47,944 nucleotides of DNA from JAUILA01 sp964563925 (GCA_964563925.1 CAZLZD010000032.1:1-47944), one strand, 5' to 3'; counted from the stretch's first letter, positions 16,635-26,779 are shown. Numbers and translations: made by a program. The notes: generated from the sequence alone by a model not told the origin.

Positions 16635-17960
16635 TTATTCTTCCAAGGGCGTAAGGAAATTATCCACCGCATAATTCCCCACCTTTCTTCCCAGTTTGTA
16701 CCCTTCTTCCGAATCATACCTGAAATGTATGCCCAGGTATATCCTGGATTCTGCAGCCTCTATTCCTGCCTCTGAGAATGACTCAAAGGTTCTTTCCGGG
16801 GGCTGCATGGCAACTTTGCCCGAGAACGGGCCGGCACGGTCCACACTGTCGGTGCGCATGGTAAATGAATAATTATCTCCACGCCCCAGCGTACGGGCCA
16901 GTACGGTCATGGCCGCCATGCTGGCCTCACCGTGGGCCGAAGGATAGGATGGGAAAGCATACGTATGTCTGTGCAGGTTGTCCCAGGCAGTATCAGCTTC
17001 TGTTTCGTTGTTTTCATCATTCCCGGCCCAGCGGATGGCGGTATACGGCCGCCAGTGATTATAATGGAATTTGTTGTCAAAGACATTCACATAGGCATCA
17101 TACACCGACATATTCAGCAGGGCGAACAGTCGGGCGGTTTCCCACAAATCAAGATCTTCGCGTTTCACCAGCTCACGAGCCAGCCTGTTATGGGAATTCT
17201 CAACAAAATCCTTCCACCACATGGCAAGGTGTGCCTGGTCAGGCGTCCGGCTCCTACTTTCCGTGCGGCCTGACTCCTTAACTTCATTGTATGCCCGAGT
17301 ATATTCATTGCTTTGAATGGAAGGAGGGGGAGGAGCTCTGAATTGGTCTGCATTCTCCAGCAGGAAAGGCTCAGCCTTAGCCCATCCGGCTCCAAATACG
17401 AAGCCTTCCGGCGTTCCGCTGTGGGCATTGAATTCAGCGTACACACCCGGAGCCATCGGATGCCACGTATAGGATGCCTCATCCATAAATCGGTCATCTG
17501 CGCGTATTTCAATCAGTTTTTGCGCTGCGGCTTTGCCAAGTTCCACGGCGTTCGAATCAATTCCATTTCCGGAGTAAACCTCTAGCCAGTCGTCCAGAAG
17601 CCGGTTCCACACCTCCTTTTTATCAGGATATGCATGCATGGCCATCGCGTGTGATGCAAATAAAGCTGCCTGGTATGGATCGCTTTCGGGATTACTGTCC
17701 TGAAAAGCATAGGTCGTAAACCTTGGACTGACCGAATTAACTGCATCATGTACCGCAGCATGCAGCATGGCAGCGGTGCGTACACCCTTGAGTGTCAGCA
17801 AGCCGTCTTCCTCGAGGGCAAATTGAAAAATATGTTCATTCCAGTCGGTGAGTAATTCCTGCCGGAATTCTGCCTGTTCGGGCGCAGGTTGCATGCAACC
17901 CGGGATCAAAAGAAGCAGGAAGACAATGAACAGGTACGGTTTGGTTCCGTGATCCGTCAT
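16635..17960 (-). CDS. Vanadium-dependent haloperoxidase / PAP2-superfamily lipoprotein
   Basis: The start at 17960 (MTDHGTKPYLFIVFLLLLIP) gives a clear lipobox, LIPGC; a longer frame opens at 18029 but lies beyond the predicted promoter. The core is all-helical and has the acid-phosphatase/haloperoxidase motifs in order: YNHWRPYTAIRWAG, FPSYPSAHGEASMAAM (the SAH motif) and SRIYLGIHFRYDSEEGYKLG, with the His that would bind vanadate or phosphate. The length of about 440 aa fits bacterial vanadium haloperoxidase homologues. It may oxidise halides with peroxide or act as a phosphatase, which sequence alone cannot settle. It is convergent with the DUF5916 gene (24 nt). Confidence 0.85.
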   Translation of the reverse strand: MTDHGTKPYLFIVFLLLLIPGCMQPAPEQAEFRQELLTDWNEHIFQFALEEDGLLTLKGVRTAAMLHAAVHDAVNSVSPRFTTYAFQDSNPESDPYQAALFASHAMAMHAYPDKKEVWNRLLDDWLEVYSGNGIDSNAVELGKAAAQKLIEIRADDRFMDEASYTWHPMAPGVYAEFNAHSGTPEGFVFGAGWAKAEPFLLENADQFRAPPPPSIQSNEYTRAYNEVKESGRTESRSRTPDQAHLAMWWKDFVENSHNRLARELVKREDLDLWETARLFALLNMSVYDAYVNVFDNKFHYNHWRPYTAIRWAGNDENNETEADTAWDNLHRHTYAFPSYPSAHGEASMAAMTVLARTLGRGDNYSFTMRTDSVDRAGPFSGKVAMQPPERTFESFSEAGIEAAESRIYLGIHFRYDSEEGYKLGRKVGNYAVDNFLTPLEE

Positions 17961-17976
17961 AGTTCTGAATGAACGG

Positions 17977-18008
17977 CAAACATGCCAGTGCCATCGTATA
18001 AGGTACAA
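17977..18008 (-). promoter_or_regulatory. Promoter of the haloperoxidase-like gene
   Basis: On the minus strand TTTG/TTG (TTG at 18008-18006), a 21-nt spacer and CATGTTTG (17984-17977, one mismatch to TAnnTTTG) form a Bacteroidota-type promoter. The start would be near 17972, about 12 nt before ATG at 17960, which supports that start codon. Confidence 0.5.
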
Positions 18009-18207
18009 AAATACCCGGCTTAACGCCACTTTACAGGTATAAATATGTACTCAAGTAGCAGATTGGCTCCGCGCGTTTACTTCGGTAGCCGCTTTCAGGT
18101 AAAATCTGGTACTGATTATTACCATCTACAGGGAGTCATATTAATCTCTCAAAAAACTTGCCGTACGAATGCTTGTCTTTCAACCCGGGGTCTGCGTTAT
18201 TTGCCAA

Positions 18208-18828
18208 ATGCAGTCATTCCCTGATACCAGCGCCTACGAAACACTCATCTTTGACCTGGGCGGTGTCATTATAAACCTGGATACGCAGGCCACGTACCGG
18301 GCTTTCCTTCGTCATAATCCCCAGATTACCCCGGAGATCCTTCATCACGATGTCCCGGTAAGGTATGAAACAGGACTCATTTCAGATGCCCAGTTCCGCG
18401 ATGAGGTGCGCGGACTTGTTTCTCCGCACCTTTCTGATTCGGAGATCGATGAGGCATGGAATGCAATGATTCTTGATATCCCCGCATGGCGGATTGAAAT
18501 GCTTCAGCAGCTTCGCAACAATCATCAGGTGATGCTGTTGAGTAATACGAATGCGATCCATATTCGACGCGTGGAAGAGGAGGTACTGCCGCATGGGCTG
18601 GAATCCATTGAAGAATTGTTTGATCAAACGTACTATTCGTACAAAATGAAAAAGCGCAAGCCCAATACGGATATTTATGAGCAGGTAATCGCTGAGAATA
18701 GTCTGAATCCGGAAAAAACCCTCTTCATTGATGACAATCCTCACAATATTACCGGCGCACGTGATGCCGGACTGGATGCGTTCCACCTGACCGATCCAGA
18801 CATCCTGAAAAAATTATTAAATGGGTAA
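18208..18828 (+). CDS. HAD-superfamily phosphatase (YihX-like, subfamily IA)
   Basis: Motif I is LIFDLGGVIINLD, the DLGGV variant typical of YihX/HAD-IA proteins, motif II is VMLLSNTN, the Lys region is KKRKPNTDIY and motif IV is TLFIDDNPHNI, so all catalytic positions are present. The ATG at 18208 places the HAD core at the normal distance, and TTTG ends exactly 4 nt before it; an upstream ATG at 18169 would add 13 residues. The product is about 206 aa. It probably dephosphorylates a small metabolite such as a sugar phosphate or FMN. The last 8 nt overlap the site-2 protease gene. Confidence 0.85.
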   Translation: MQSFPDTSAYETLIFDLGGVIINLDTQATYRAFLRHNPQITPEILHHDVPVRYETGLISDAQFRDEVRGLVSPHLSDSEIDEAWNAMILDIPAWRIEMLQQLRNNHQVMLLSNTNAIHIRRVEEEVLPHGLESIEELFDQTYYSYKMKKRKPNTDIYEQVIAENSLNPEKTLFIDDNPHNITGARDAGLDAFHLTDPDILKKLLNG

Positions 18829-19933
18829 AATACGTCGTATTCACCTCATCCAGGGACTGCTTTTCCTTACCACATGCATCACGGTGACCATGTCCGGAGA
18901 ATTCTGGATACGCGGCAAATTGTGGCTGGCAGGCCCCTATGAGTGGGCTGATTTTATGGAAGGGCTGAAGTTCTCCTTCCCGTTCCTTCTTTTTCTGACC
19001 GTTCACGAATTCGGCCATTACTTTACCGCTATTACCCACAAGGTAAAGACGACGCTGCCGTTTTATATTCCTTTACCTCCTTTTTTCCTGGTAGGGACCA
19101 TGGGGGCCATTATCCGGATCAAAGGAATGATCTGGTCAAAAAAGCAGTATTTTGATATTGGCGTCTCCGGTCCCATTGCAGGTTTCATTATTGCCTTCGC
19201 CACCCTTTTCTATGGATTTACGCATCTTCCCGATCAGTCTTATCTGTATGACATACATCCGGAATACGCGGAACATGGAATGGATTACGGAGATCAGATG
19301 CAGGAAAGTGATTCCACCCTGGTCAATATGGCCATCGGTAAGAATATTCTTTTTTCGGTCATGGAGAATACCCTGGTGGAGGATCCGGCCCGGCTTCCTG
19401 GTAAATACGAGGTTATCCATTACCCCTGGCTCTTTGCCGGCTTTCTTGCCCTTTTTTTTACTGCCCTGAATCTGCTGCCAATCGGCCAGCTCGATGGCGG
19501 GCACGTGCTCTACGGATTGTTCGGGCATAAATGGCATTTCCTGATCAGCCGGATAATATTCACATTATTTCTGTTCTATGCGGGGTACGGCCTGTTTTCA
19601 CCATCCGACGATTTCAATACCCTGATCTGGGCACCGGTCTACTACTATTTTCTGTACATAATGTTCCGTAGCTTCAAGAAGGACCAGCAGACCACACTGA
19701 TGTATGCTACCATCATGTTCGCCATGCAGTTTCTGGCCCCGTTGGTATATACTGGTATTGAAGGATACAGCGGATGGCTGCTGTTTGCTTTTATCATCAG
19801 CCGGGTACTCGGAGTGGAGCATCCGAAGGCGCGCATTGAACAACCACTGAGTCCTGTCAGGAAGCTCCTGGGCTGGCTGGCACTCCTGATTTTCATCATA
19901 TCATTCAGTCCGCAGCCATTTATTATGGAATAA
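18821..19933 (+). CDS. Site-2 protease-type (M50) membrane metalloprotease
   Basis: The 370-aa multi-pass membrane protein has the zinc motif HEFGHY at residues 62-67 within a hydrophobic helix, and the second M50 motif LNLLPIGQLDGGH at about 217-229 supplying the third ligand Asp. Several helices follow. There is no PDZ domain, unlike RseP; this resembles the shorter chloroplast/cyanobacterial-like M50 group. It cleaves membrane-embedded substrates; the target is unknown. It starts inside the HAD gene (8-nt overlap) and its end overlaps the convergent T9SS gene by 11 nt. Confidence 0.88.
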   Translation: MGKIRRIHLIQGLLFLTTCITVTMSGEFWIRGKLWLAGPYEWADFMEGLKFSFPFLLFLTVHEFGHYFTAITHKVKTTLPFYIPLPPFFLVGTMGAIIRIKGMIWSKKQYFDIGVSGPIAGFIIAFATLFYGFTHLPDQSYLYDIHPEYAEHGMDYGDQMQESDSTLVNMAIGKNILFSVMENTLVEDPARLPGKYEVIHYPWLFAGFLALFFTALNLLPIGQLDGGHVLYGLFGHKWHFLISRIIFTLFLFYAGYGLFSPSDDFNTLIWAPVYYYFLYIMFRSFKKDQQTTLMYATIMFAMQFLAPLVYTGIEGYSGWLLFAFIISRVLGVEHPKARIEQPLSPVRKLLGWLALLIFIISFSPQPFIME

Positions 19934-21779
19934 TAAGCCGCCACGACCTGGTGGCAGTTTGCACCAGGTAAACTCCCCTGGCAGGGGTATTAAGGCGGAT
20001 CATCGTGCGACCTCCTTCAATGATGCGTTCGAAAGGGATGTTGCGTCCGGCCAGGTCTGTGACTGACACCGGGTCGAGCGTATTCAGGAAAAATATGCCA
20101 TTGGCGGACGGATTTGGATAGGGTCTGACCGATTCACCTAATTCGTCATCAATCCCGGTGATCACGTCCAACACGCGGTTAAAAACCGGTCTGAGCATAA
20201 GGCTTCCCTGGACAAGTGTATTAGTCTCCCACAATTCTCCGAGGTTAAAGAACATCCGGTCACCTGACGAGGTATTCTGATCGAGCCCGATAGCCAGCGA
20301 TCCCGGAGAATTTTGGCGGTACCCAATGTAAAACGTGCCACTCACGAGAACCGGACGGGCAAATTCATATCGAATGAATCCATTTCGCTCCGCAGCTTGC
20401 CGGGCATTGACCACCTGCCGGAAAATGACAGGCCCCGGTAAACCGCCGTCATCCTGCCAGACGGTAAGTTCGAGCTGTTTTCCATCCGGACTGCTGCCGG
20501 TGAAGGGGAAATGAATTTCCATGCCCGTAATTAAGGCATCCTCGGTCCGCAACGTGTATTGATACGCCAGGCGATCACCCGCTGTATTCAGACCTGCACC
20601 GATTTCGGCCGCACCATCATCATAACCATACACGTCCGCCAGAATATACTCCTGCCGCAGCGTATCATTCTCCTGGAAATCAACCGGGGCATATTTCGAC
20701 GGATTATAGTCTCCGCCTTCAGCAATGGGCACATTGTCTTCTGCATCCAGAATAATTTCCAGTCGGACATTCGCGCTGTCGGCCGCTTCATTCCCGGTGA
20801 AGCCGGGGAAAGGTTCCCGAATAATGACTTCCTCCGAGGTGCTGGACGCGATCGGACTTTCAAGAGGTTCGACAAATGTGCTGTTGGTGTAGCTGGTCGT
20901 ATTCCCAAGCGTATCGGTCACATTGATTTCATAATTGAAATAATAATTATACGCTTTGTTCTGGTTGGTTGCGCTGATTACCAGGTTCTTTAACCGAAAG
21001 GAGGGGTTGGTCAGCTGGTCCGCGGATAAATGCGTATACGGCACCTGACGGTAGCCGCCAAGGAATCCCGTCAGCGGCTCGGATATGGCGCGGTCCGGAA
21101 AGGAGCGATCGAACGGGTCACGTCCGGTATTCATGTAAATGTAATCCAGGTTCCAGATATCGAATGCCCCGGACAGGCGGCCGTATGACTGGAAACGGAA
21201 CTGAAAGTTTTCGTGCAGCCAGGAGTCATCGAGTACGGGGATTACCGCCTGTCGAAATTCTCCTGTCCGGTCAAGTTCCGAGGCAGTGGCAGGCCACACA
21301 TTGATCCATTCTCCCACATCATTACGGAAAAATAGAACCAGTGAATCCTGGGCATCTGGCTGGTCACCCGTTCCGGCCCACTGGTAGAAAAAACTCAGGT
21401 AAATATTGTCAGCGGCGCTGTACAAAGACAAGTCAAACGGGCGTGAAGTAAGGCTGTCAGCCGCTCCCTCTGTACTGCCCGAACCACGGGGGTTCCCATT
21501 GGCATCCAGTCCGTCAAAACTTGCCACATACAGGCTTGGGGGATCATAGGACAAGCCGGCATTAATGAAGACTGCTTCGCTGTTTTGCCAGAATTCAGGA
21601 TTGGGCTCCCCGGCGTAGCTGAAGTCGTCCCAGAAGGGGAGGGTATTGAATTCATGGCCAGACCTGAGACCGGATTCATCTTTTTCGTCACTGATGATGG
21701 AAATGTATTTGAGCTGTGCTGCTCCCGGAAGGGAAGAGCAGGCGAGGATCAACAATAGTAACGTTCTCAATAAGGTCAT
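19923..21779 (-). CDS. T9SS-exported protein with type A sorting domain
   Basis: The 618-aa product has a signal peptide (LLILACSSLPGAAQ) and a long beta-rich body of jelly-roll-like segments (SFFYQWAGTG, NFQFRFQSYGRLSGAFDIWN). The C-terminal sorting domain of about 75 residues starts at VRPYPNPSANGIFFLN and closes with ARGVYLVQTATRSWRLIIP. It should be exported by the type IX system and surface-bound. The start abuts the PASTA stop with no gap, so the two are cotranscribed; this pairing with Ddl/PASTA suggests a conserved envelope role, but none is known. Confidence 0.82.
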   Translation of the reverse strand: MTLLRTLLLLILACSSLPGAAQLKYISIISDEKDESGLRSGHEFNTLPFWDDFSYAGEPNPEFWQNSEAVFINAGLSYDPPSLYVASFDGLDANGNPRGSGSTEGAADSLTSRPFDLSLYSAADNIYLSFFYQWAGTGDQPDAQDSLVLFFRNDVGEWINVWPATASELDRTGEFRQAVIPVLDDSWLHENFQFRFQSYGRLSGAFDIWNLDYIYMNTGRDPFDRSFPDRAISEPLTGFLGGYRQVPYTHLSADQLTNPSFRLKNLVISATNQNKAYNYYFNYEINVTDTLGNTTSYTNSTFVEPLESPIASSTSEEVIIREPFPGFTGNEAADSANVRLEIILDAEDNVPIAEGGDYNPSKYAPVDFQENDTLRQEYILADVYGYDDGAAEIGAGLNTAGDRLAYQYTLRTEDALITGMEIHFPFTGSSPDGKQLELTVWQDDGGLPGPVIFRQVVNARQAAERNGFIRYEFARPVLVSGTFYIGYRQNSPGSLAIGLDQNTSSGDRMFFNLGELWETNTLVQGSLMLRPVFNRVLDVITGIDDELGESVRPYPNPSANGIFFLNTLDPVSVTDLAGRNIPFERIIEGGRTMIRLNTPARGVYLVQTATRSWRLIIP

Positions 21780-22577
21780 TTACTCGTCCAGCAGTGCCTG
21801 GTTCCTGTTGATCACTGTATCACTGGCAGGCATGATCCACAGGTCCACCGGGTCACCTATTTTAATTTCTTGTCCGGATTCTGGTTGCTGCCGGATAACG
21901 ATCGAAGCATCGCCTGTAGTATCTCCTTCCAGGGTAACCTGGCCAATTTTAAGGCTTGAGCCCAGGATGATAAAGCTGGCATCATCGAGGTCCTGTCCGA
22001 TCAGGTCAGGGGTGGGGATGTTGGCACGCGCATATCCGTTGCCGACCACCAAATCAATGGTACTTCCCTTTGGAACCCGCTCTCCGGCACGAATAGGTTC
22101 TCCCTGGTAGTGCATTTCCATCACCAGGTTCAGGAAAGGGCTGGGTTTATAATCTATTTTCCCCCGTTTAAGCTCGTTGCTTTTAAGGACCGCCTCGGCA
22201 TTACGCAGTGAGCTCTGGTTGACAAGGTCAGGCACGGGTACGGAGGGAGGAGCCACACGGTTCACAGAAATAAATATCTTCCTGCCCTCCTTGACCTTGG
22301 CTCCGGCGGGCGGGTACTGCTTCAGAATGGTCAGGGGAGGGAATTCTTCCGAATACGTGCTGTCATCCACTTCATACCTGAGGTTACGCTGGGTCACATA
22401 GGATTCCACATTGTCAATAGTGAGCCCCTGCAGATCAGGCACCGTAATGGTTTCGCCATGATTGGTCTGGCTTGGCAGGTAGCCGAAAAAGAAATACAAT
22501 ACCGCACCTGTAAGCAGTATGCAAACGATCAGCAGATTAATTATAAAACCTTTTGGTGTTCCGGAAGTCAATTTCAT
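21780..22577 (-). CDS. PASTA-domain membrane protein
   Basis: The 265-aa protein has one membrane helix at about 12-33 and three PASTA repeats at about 43-107, 113-180 and 188-250 (ITVPDLQGLTIDNVESYVTQ, VPVPDLVNQSSLRNAEAVLK, PTPDLIGQDLDDASFIILGS). PASTA units bind peptidoglycan fragments in penicillin-binding proteins and Ser/Thr kinases; here there is no kinase or transpeptidase. It lies downstream of D-Ala-D-Ala ligase (63-nt gap) and abuts the T9SS gene, which fits a cell-wall sensing or anchoring role. Confidence 0.88.
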   Translation of the reverse strand: MKLTSGTPKGFIINLLIVCILLTGAVLYFFFGYLPSQTNHGETITVPDLQGLTIDNVESYVTQRNLRYEVDDSTYSEEFPPLTILKQYPPAGAKVKEGRKIFISVNRVAPPSVPVPDLVNQSSLRNAEAVLKSNELKRGKIDYKPSPFLNLVMEMHYQGEPIRAGERVPKGSTIDLVVGNGYARANIPTPDLIGQDLDDASFIILGSSLKIGQVTLEGDTTGDASIVIRQQPESGQEIKIGDPVDLWIMPASDTVINRNQALLDE

Positions 22578-22640
22578 GGCAGTATAAAGTAAAAAGTTAC
22601 GCGCTGTTTAAACGACTATACGTAATAAATTCTGCGAATT

Positions 22641-23711
22641 TCACGTTTTTCGGCTCGTGACAATTTCAGATTCCTTGCGATAACGTTCTTCTGCGAGCCT
22701 GATCAGGCGTGTGATCAGGTCCGTAAAGGATATTCCCCGTTCTTTCCACATCATGGGAAACATGCTCGAATTGGTAAAGCCTGGAATTGTGTTTATCTCA
22801 TTGATCATGATCCCGCCATCCTTTCGCAGAAACAAATCGACACGGGCAAAGTCCTGGCAATGGAGGATCTTGTATGTGCGAATGGAAAGGTCCCTTATAC
22901 GGTCCGAGATATCCTCTGGAATATCTGCAGGGACCACAATTTTCGCTGCATCCGGGTCGAGGTATTTGGCTTCATAGGTGTAGAATTCATACTCCTTGCT
23001 TACCACGATTTCACCAGGCAGGGAGGCCTCCACGTGATCATTTCCGATGATTGCACACTCCAGCTCGCGTCCCTCCACAAATTCTTCGCAGATCAGTGTA
23101 TGATCGTAGGTGAATACCTCTTTCACGGCATCCTTAAAACTTTTCTCGTCCTGCACCTTGAACACACCAACTGATGACCCAAGGTTTGCCGCCTTAGCCA
23201 TAAAGGGCAGGCCTACCGATTCGCAAATTCGCCCGAAATGAACTTCGTCCTGCTCTTCTGCGGTGTAAGACACAAATCGTCCGACCGGCACCTCCACCGT
23301 CTGCATGAGTTTTTTTGCATAAAGCTTGTTCATCGATAACGATGATCCCAGCACGCCACTGCCCACGAAGGGAATCTCAAGTGCCCTGAGCATTCCCTGT
23401 ACGCTTCCGTCTTCTCCGTCCGTTCCGTGTAAAACCGGGAAGATCATGTCCACGGCAAAAGTTTGTCCGCCATCCGTACGGAACTCCTTAGGGGAGGCTG
23501 TCAGGTCAAGGCTCAGCGGATCACCGGCCGTGATATCCGGAGTGATTTCAGAAGTCAGATACCATTTGCCCGATTTGGAAATACCGATCAATACGGGCTC
23601 AAAAAGCGTACGGTCGATATATTCGGAGATATTGCGGGCTGAGTTAATGGAAATTTCATGCTCTACGGATTTCCCCCCGTAAAGAATGGCCACACGCATG
23701 GTTTTGCTCAT
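22641..23711 (-). CDS. ddl: D-alanine--D-alanine ligase
   Basis: The 356-aa ATP-grasp enzyme joins two D-alanines with ATP for peptidoglycan precursor synthesis in the cytoplasm. The N-terminus VAILYGGKSVEHEISINSA is the family signature. Other stretches are PVLHGTDGEDGSVQGMLRAL, KLYAKKLMQ, LICEEFVEGRELECAIIG and the catalytic end FARVDLFLRKDGG followed by INEINTIPGFTNSSMFP. Length is normal. It lies between the M43 protease and the PASTA gene on the same strand, with gaps of about 60 nt on each side; no clear promoter is seen in either gap. Confidence 0.96.
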   Translation of the reverse strand: MSKTMRVAILYGGKSVEHEISINSARNISEYIDRTLFEPVLIGISKSGKWYLTSEITPDITAGDPLSLDLTASPKEFRTDGGQTFAVDMIFPVLHGTDGEDGSVQGMLRALEIPFVGSGVLGSSLSMNKLYAKKLMQTVEVPVGRFVSYTAEEQDEVHFGRICESVGLPFMAKAANLGSSVGVFKVQDEKSFKDAVKEVFTYDHTLICEEFVEGRELECAIIGNDHVEASLPGEIVVSKEYEFYTYEAKYLDPDAAKIVVPADIPEDISDRIRDLSIRTYKILHCQDFARVDLFLRKDGGIMINEINTIPGFTNSSMFPMMWKERGISFTDLITRLIRLAEERYRKESEIVTSRKT

Positions 23712-23772
23712 AGATGTGCGTTTAAAAAATGCCTGTACTTTAAAAACATGAAGATAACGCTCTTATTGCAAT

Positions 23773-26700
23773 TTAGCGCGTGTTCACGACTCTTTTTATT
23801 AACGAAAAGGTTTCTCCTCTTAATTCCACAAGGTAAACACCGGATGCCCGGTCTGATAAGTCGACCGGGAACGTCTGGTTCAGTGTATTCTCCAGATTCA
23901 TTTTAAGGATCACCTGTCCGTGCATGTTGATGATTCGCAGTGTGGCATTCTGTCGTTGTTCCAGGTTGACGGTGATATTGAACCTGCCGTCGACTGCCGG
24001 ATTCGGATAGATCAGTTGCTCGGCAAATACGACCGGTTCGTTTACAAAAATCTGGATATTGTCCAGGAAGATAATGCCTGCCTGCCGGCTTTCAGCAACA
24101 AGGGCTACCCGCACATCGGGTATTCCAGCGAGGATTTCGAGGGGGATAATCTCGCGTCTCCAGTTACTTTCATTGTTAGGTATACCGCTTCCGTCAAGAA
24201 AGATCGACGTAAGGGGCTCATAGGTAAGCCCGCAGTCCGTGCTCACATATACCCAGAGCTGATCCTTCATGGTGGATTGCTGTGCGTAGGCATAATCAAA
24301 TACCAGGTAGGGGGTTGCCACGGCGGTCAGGTCCAGATCGGGACTGACCAGCCATTGCAGTGGTTCGTTTTCTTCCAGTGTGGTGAAATCAATGGAAGCC
24401 GACCGACCATAGTTTGTCTGCAGCAACGTCCACTCGGGTTGTCCGTCCCGACTGGCCATGGTCCAGCGTTCATTCAGGTCGAAGTCTTCGCGCAGCGGGA
24501 GAATGTCCTGGTCAGAGTCTACATACAGGTACTGCGAAACGGAGCTTTTGCCAGGTGGATCCATGCCGCTTTCATTTATATTTTCCATACCTGCCTCCAG
24601 CAGATAATCCCCGTCTGCCAGGGAAAGGGGTGGCAGCGTCAGGTCATATGAATCCCCGGCCGGCAGCGGCGGGTTCAGCCGGATGTCATACACGGTCTCT
24701 GTCCCGTTGATTCCCAGCCTCAGTTCGAATGCAGATAATGAGCTGCTGAGATTATTCTGAATTGTAAATGTCAGGGGAACTTCCGGACCGCAGGTTACCA
24801 GTCCCGGTGAGGAAAGGGAGATGACTGCACCCGGGTCGAAGCGGATGTTATCTATAAACAGGTTGTTACCATATCCGTTAATGGCTATAAATGCAAGGCG
24901 GACTTCCGTACCGGTGTAGGCCGACAGATCAATGCTTTCCGTGCGCCAGTCATCCGCGGATTCAGGGAAGAACGCCCGGGTTCTTGTTCCGCTCACCGTG
25001 GCCAGTTCTGCCCCGGTTTTATAATAGAGTGTATCACTTTCAAAATACGGGTCACCGCACACGTTGGTGGCGGTGATGAGCAGTCCGTCATTATTTCCAG
25101 GGTAACGGGCATGGGACAGGTCAAAGGTCAGAAAAGGACCTGCAGCATCGGTAAGGTCAATGACCGGGGAAATGAACAGGTCCGTTTCTCCTTCAAGTTC
25201 ATATTCAAAGAAATTCATGTACAGCGCCTGGTTCGTCGCAGTTTCCAGGTACGCTGAAGTGATTTCCCATTCAACCAGATCATCGGGATTTATGATGGTC
25301 CACTGGCCCGGCAGGGAAGTTTCGAAGTCTACTGACAGCGACCCCTCCGCGGAAGGCAACAGGGTGGCTGTATAGGCTTTCACATCATTGTCACTGTTGG
25401 CATCAGCCAGTCCGTTGACCATTTCAATGATATACTCAAATTCGTGGTCGCCGATGGCGCCGACATTCACCGGATTGAAAGTGACCGTTCGGGTGTCCAA
25501 AGGGTTCAGGTTTACACTGAAGGTCCGGGTTTCGGCCACCATGTTGTCAATCAGCAGGCGCATGGTCACTGAAGTGATCACATTTGTCCCGTAATTCCGA
25601 ATTTCTGCTTCAGGAAGGACAAGCTCGTTACACAGGAATACAGTAGCATTGGGCAGGGAGCGAATACCCGCATCATTTGCCACGGCTATTGGTGGCTCCG
25701 CACCTTTCGACTGCAGGAGGGAGCGCCGCCGCGGACTATTCTCCAGCACCACCAGCATGCGCTCCTTCTGTCCGACGGTGAAAAGGTTCATACACACATC
25801 GTTGGTGTAATCCATGTAGTTCTGAAACATGTCCGGCAAGTCACCGGCACCGGTACCACAGGTATTGGGACCGGGGTAGGCACAGGGAAAACCAAGTCCG
25901 CCGTGGTCGGTACTCTGTGCCGGGGTGTCATTGACAAAGTCATCTTCGCTGCAGTCCCCGTCGCCCCATATATGCCGAAGGCCAAGGTAATGGCCGATCT
26001 CATGGGAGGTGGTACGGCCAAGGTTATAGGCGGGTATCAGGTTGGCTTCCGGGTAAATTGCCTCAGAGCCGAAGACCATAAAATCCACTACAATGCCATC
26101 GGTAAGGGCATTGGCACTGCCGAGTTCGAGTCCTTCGAGCGGACTTACCGGAAACTGGGCGTAGCCAAGGAAATTACTGCCCATATTGGTCACCCAGATA
26201 TTAATGTAATCTTCGGCGGGCCAGTAACTTAGTTGTTTGAGCCGGAAATTCTCCACAAGTTCCCAGTCAGACTGTCCGCCATCCACCCGTACGATTCCAT
26301 TGGTAGGCAGTCCCTCAGGGTCTCGACGGGCCAGGGCAAACTCTATTTCAGTATCAGCAGCCACCGGGAGGAAATCATCAGGCGTATTGTCCCGGTCGGG
26401 ATTGTTGCGCCGGAAATCCTGGTTCAGTACCTCGATTTGAGAAAGGATCTGCTCATCAGAAAGATTGCTTCCAACTCCGACCGGTTCCCCGTTATGCACG
26501 ACATGGACCACTACCGGGAGGGTAACTACTTCCTGTATTTTGCCGGCTGACAGGGTACGGCTTCTTCGTTCCGTTATCTTCCGGGATATCCATTGCTCAA
26601 ACTGGCGGTCATCTTCGGCCGGGATGGCCTGGGTCTGCTTCCACTTTTCGTAATATTCTATACCGCATTTTTCAACGGGCTGCTGAACCTGTGCCTGTCC

Positions 26701-26778
26701 GGATACACTCAAAAGGAAAATGGCCGGTACTGTGAACAGTCCGGTCAGGAAGGCGTTTATCCGTGTGACGCCCAGCAC
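23773..26778 (-). CDS. T9SS-exported M43 (pappalysin-like) metalloprotease
   Basis: The 1001-aa protein has a signal peptide (FLLSVSGQAQ, residue 30), a pro-region and a metzincin catalytic domain at about 85-350. The zinc site HEIGHYLGLRH is at 259-269, followed by IWGDGDC, with a Met-turn at NYMDY (320-324). Conserved Cys positions (DCSEDD, CAYPGPNTCG) match M43B enzymes. The middle contains MAM/jelly-roll-like modules (DWRTESIDLSAYTGTEVRLA) and the end is a type A sorting domain beginning LIYPNPAVDGRFNI. It is a surface or secreted protease. It sits 1 nt after the NifU-like gene, an unexpected operon partner. Confidence 0.9.
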   Translation of the reverse strand: MLGVTRINAFLTGLFTVPAIFLLSVSGQAQVQQPVEKCGIEYYEKWKQTQAIPAEDDRQFEQWISRKITERRSRTLSAGKIQEVVTLPVVVHVVHNGEPVGVGSNLSDEQILSQIEVLNQDFRRNNPDRDNTPDDFLPVAADTEIEFALARRDPEGLPTNGIVRVDGGQSDWELVENFRLKQLSYWPAEDYINIWVTNMGSNFLGYAQFPVSPLEGLELGSANALTDGIVVDFMVFGSEAIYPEANLIPAYNLGRTTSHEIGHYLGLRHIWGDGDCSEDDFVNDTPAQSTDHGGLGFPCAYPGPNTCGTGAGDLPDMFQNYMDYTNDVCMNLFTVGQKERMLVVLENSPRRRSLLQSKGAEPPIAVANDAGIRSLPNATVFLCNELVLPEAEIRNYGTNVITSVTMRLLIDNMVAETRTFSVNLNPLDTRTVTFNPVNVGAIGDHEFEYIIEMVNGLADANSDNDVKAYTATLLPSAEGSLSVDFETSLPGQWTIINPDDLVEWEITSAYLETATNQALYMNFFEYELEGETDLFISPVIDLTDAAGPFLTFDLSHARYPGNNDGLLITATNVCGDPYFESDTLYYKTGAELATVSGTRTRAFFPESADDWRTESIDLSAYTGTEVRLAFIAINGYGNNLFIDNIRFDPGAVISLSSPGLVTCGPEVPLTFTIQNNLSSSLSAFELRLGINGTETVYDIRLNPPLPAGDSYDLTLPPLSLADGDYLLEAGMENINESGMDPPGKSSVSQYLYVDSDQDILPLREDFDLNERWTMASRDGQPEWTLLQTNYGRSASIDFTTLEENEPLQWLVSPDLDLTAVATPYLVFDYAYAQQSTMKDQLWVYVSTDCGLTYEPLTSIFLDGSGIPNNESNWRREIIPLEILAGIPDVRVALVAESRQAGIIFLDNIQIFVNEPVVFAEQLIYPNPAVDGRFNITVNLEQRQNATLRIINMHGQVILKMNLENTLNQTFPVDLSDRASGVYLVELRGETFSLIKRVVNTR

Positions 26779-26779
26779 C

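Noticed and set aside
17961..18029. Longer N-terminus for the haloperoxidase-like protein
   Set aside because: The extra 23 residues put Arg/His-rich sequence before an excellent lipoprotein signal and would lie upstream of the predicted promoter.
18169..18207. Upstream start for the HAD phosphatase
   Set aside because: It adds a 13-residue tail with no family match, and a TTTG box sits 4 nt before the later ATG at 18208.
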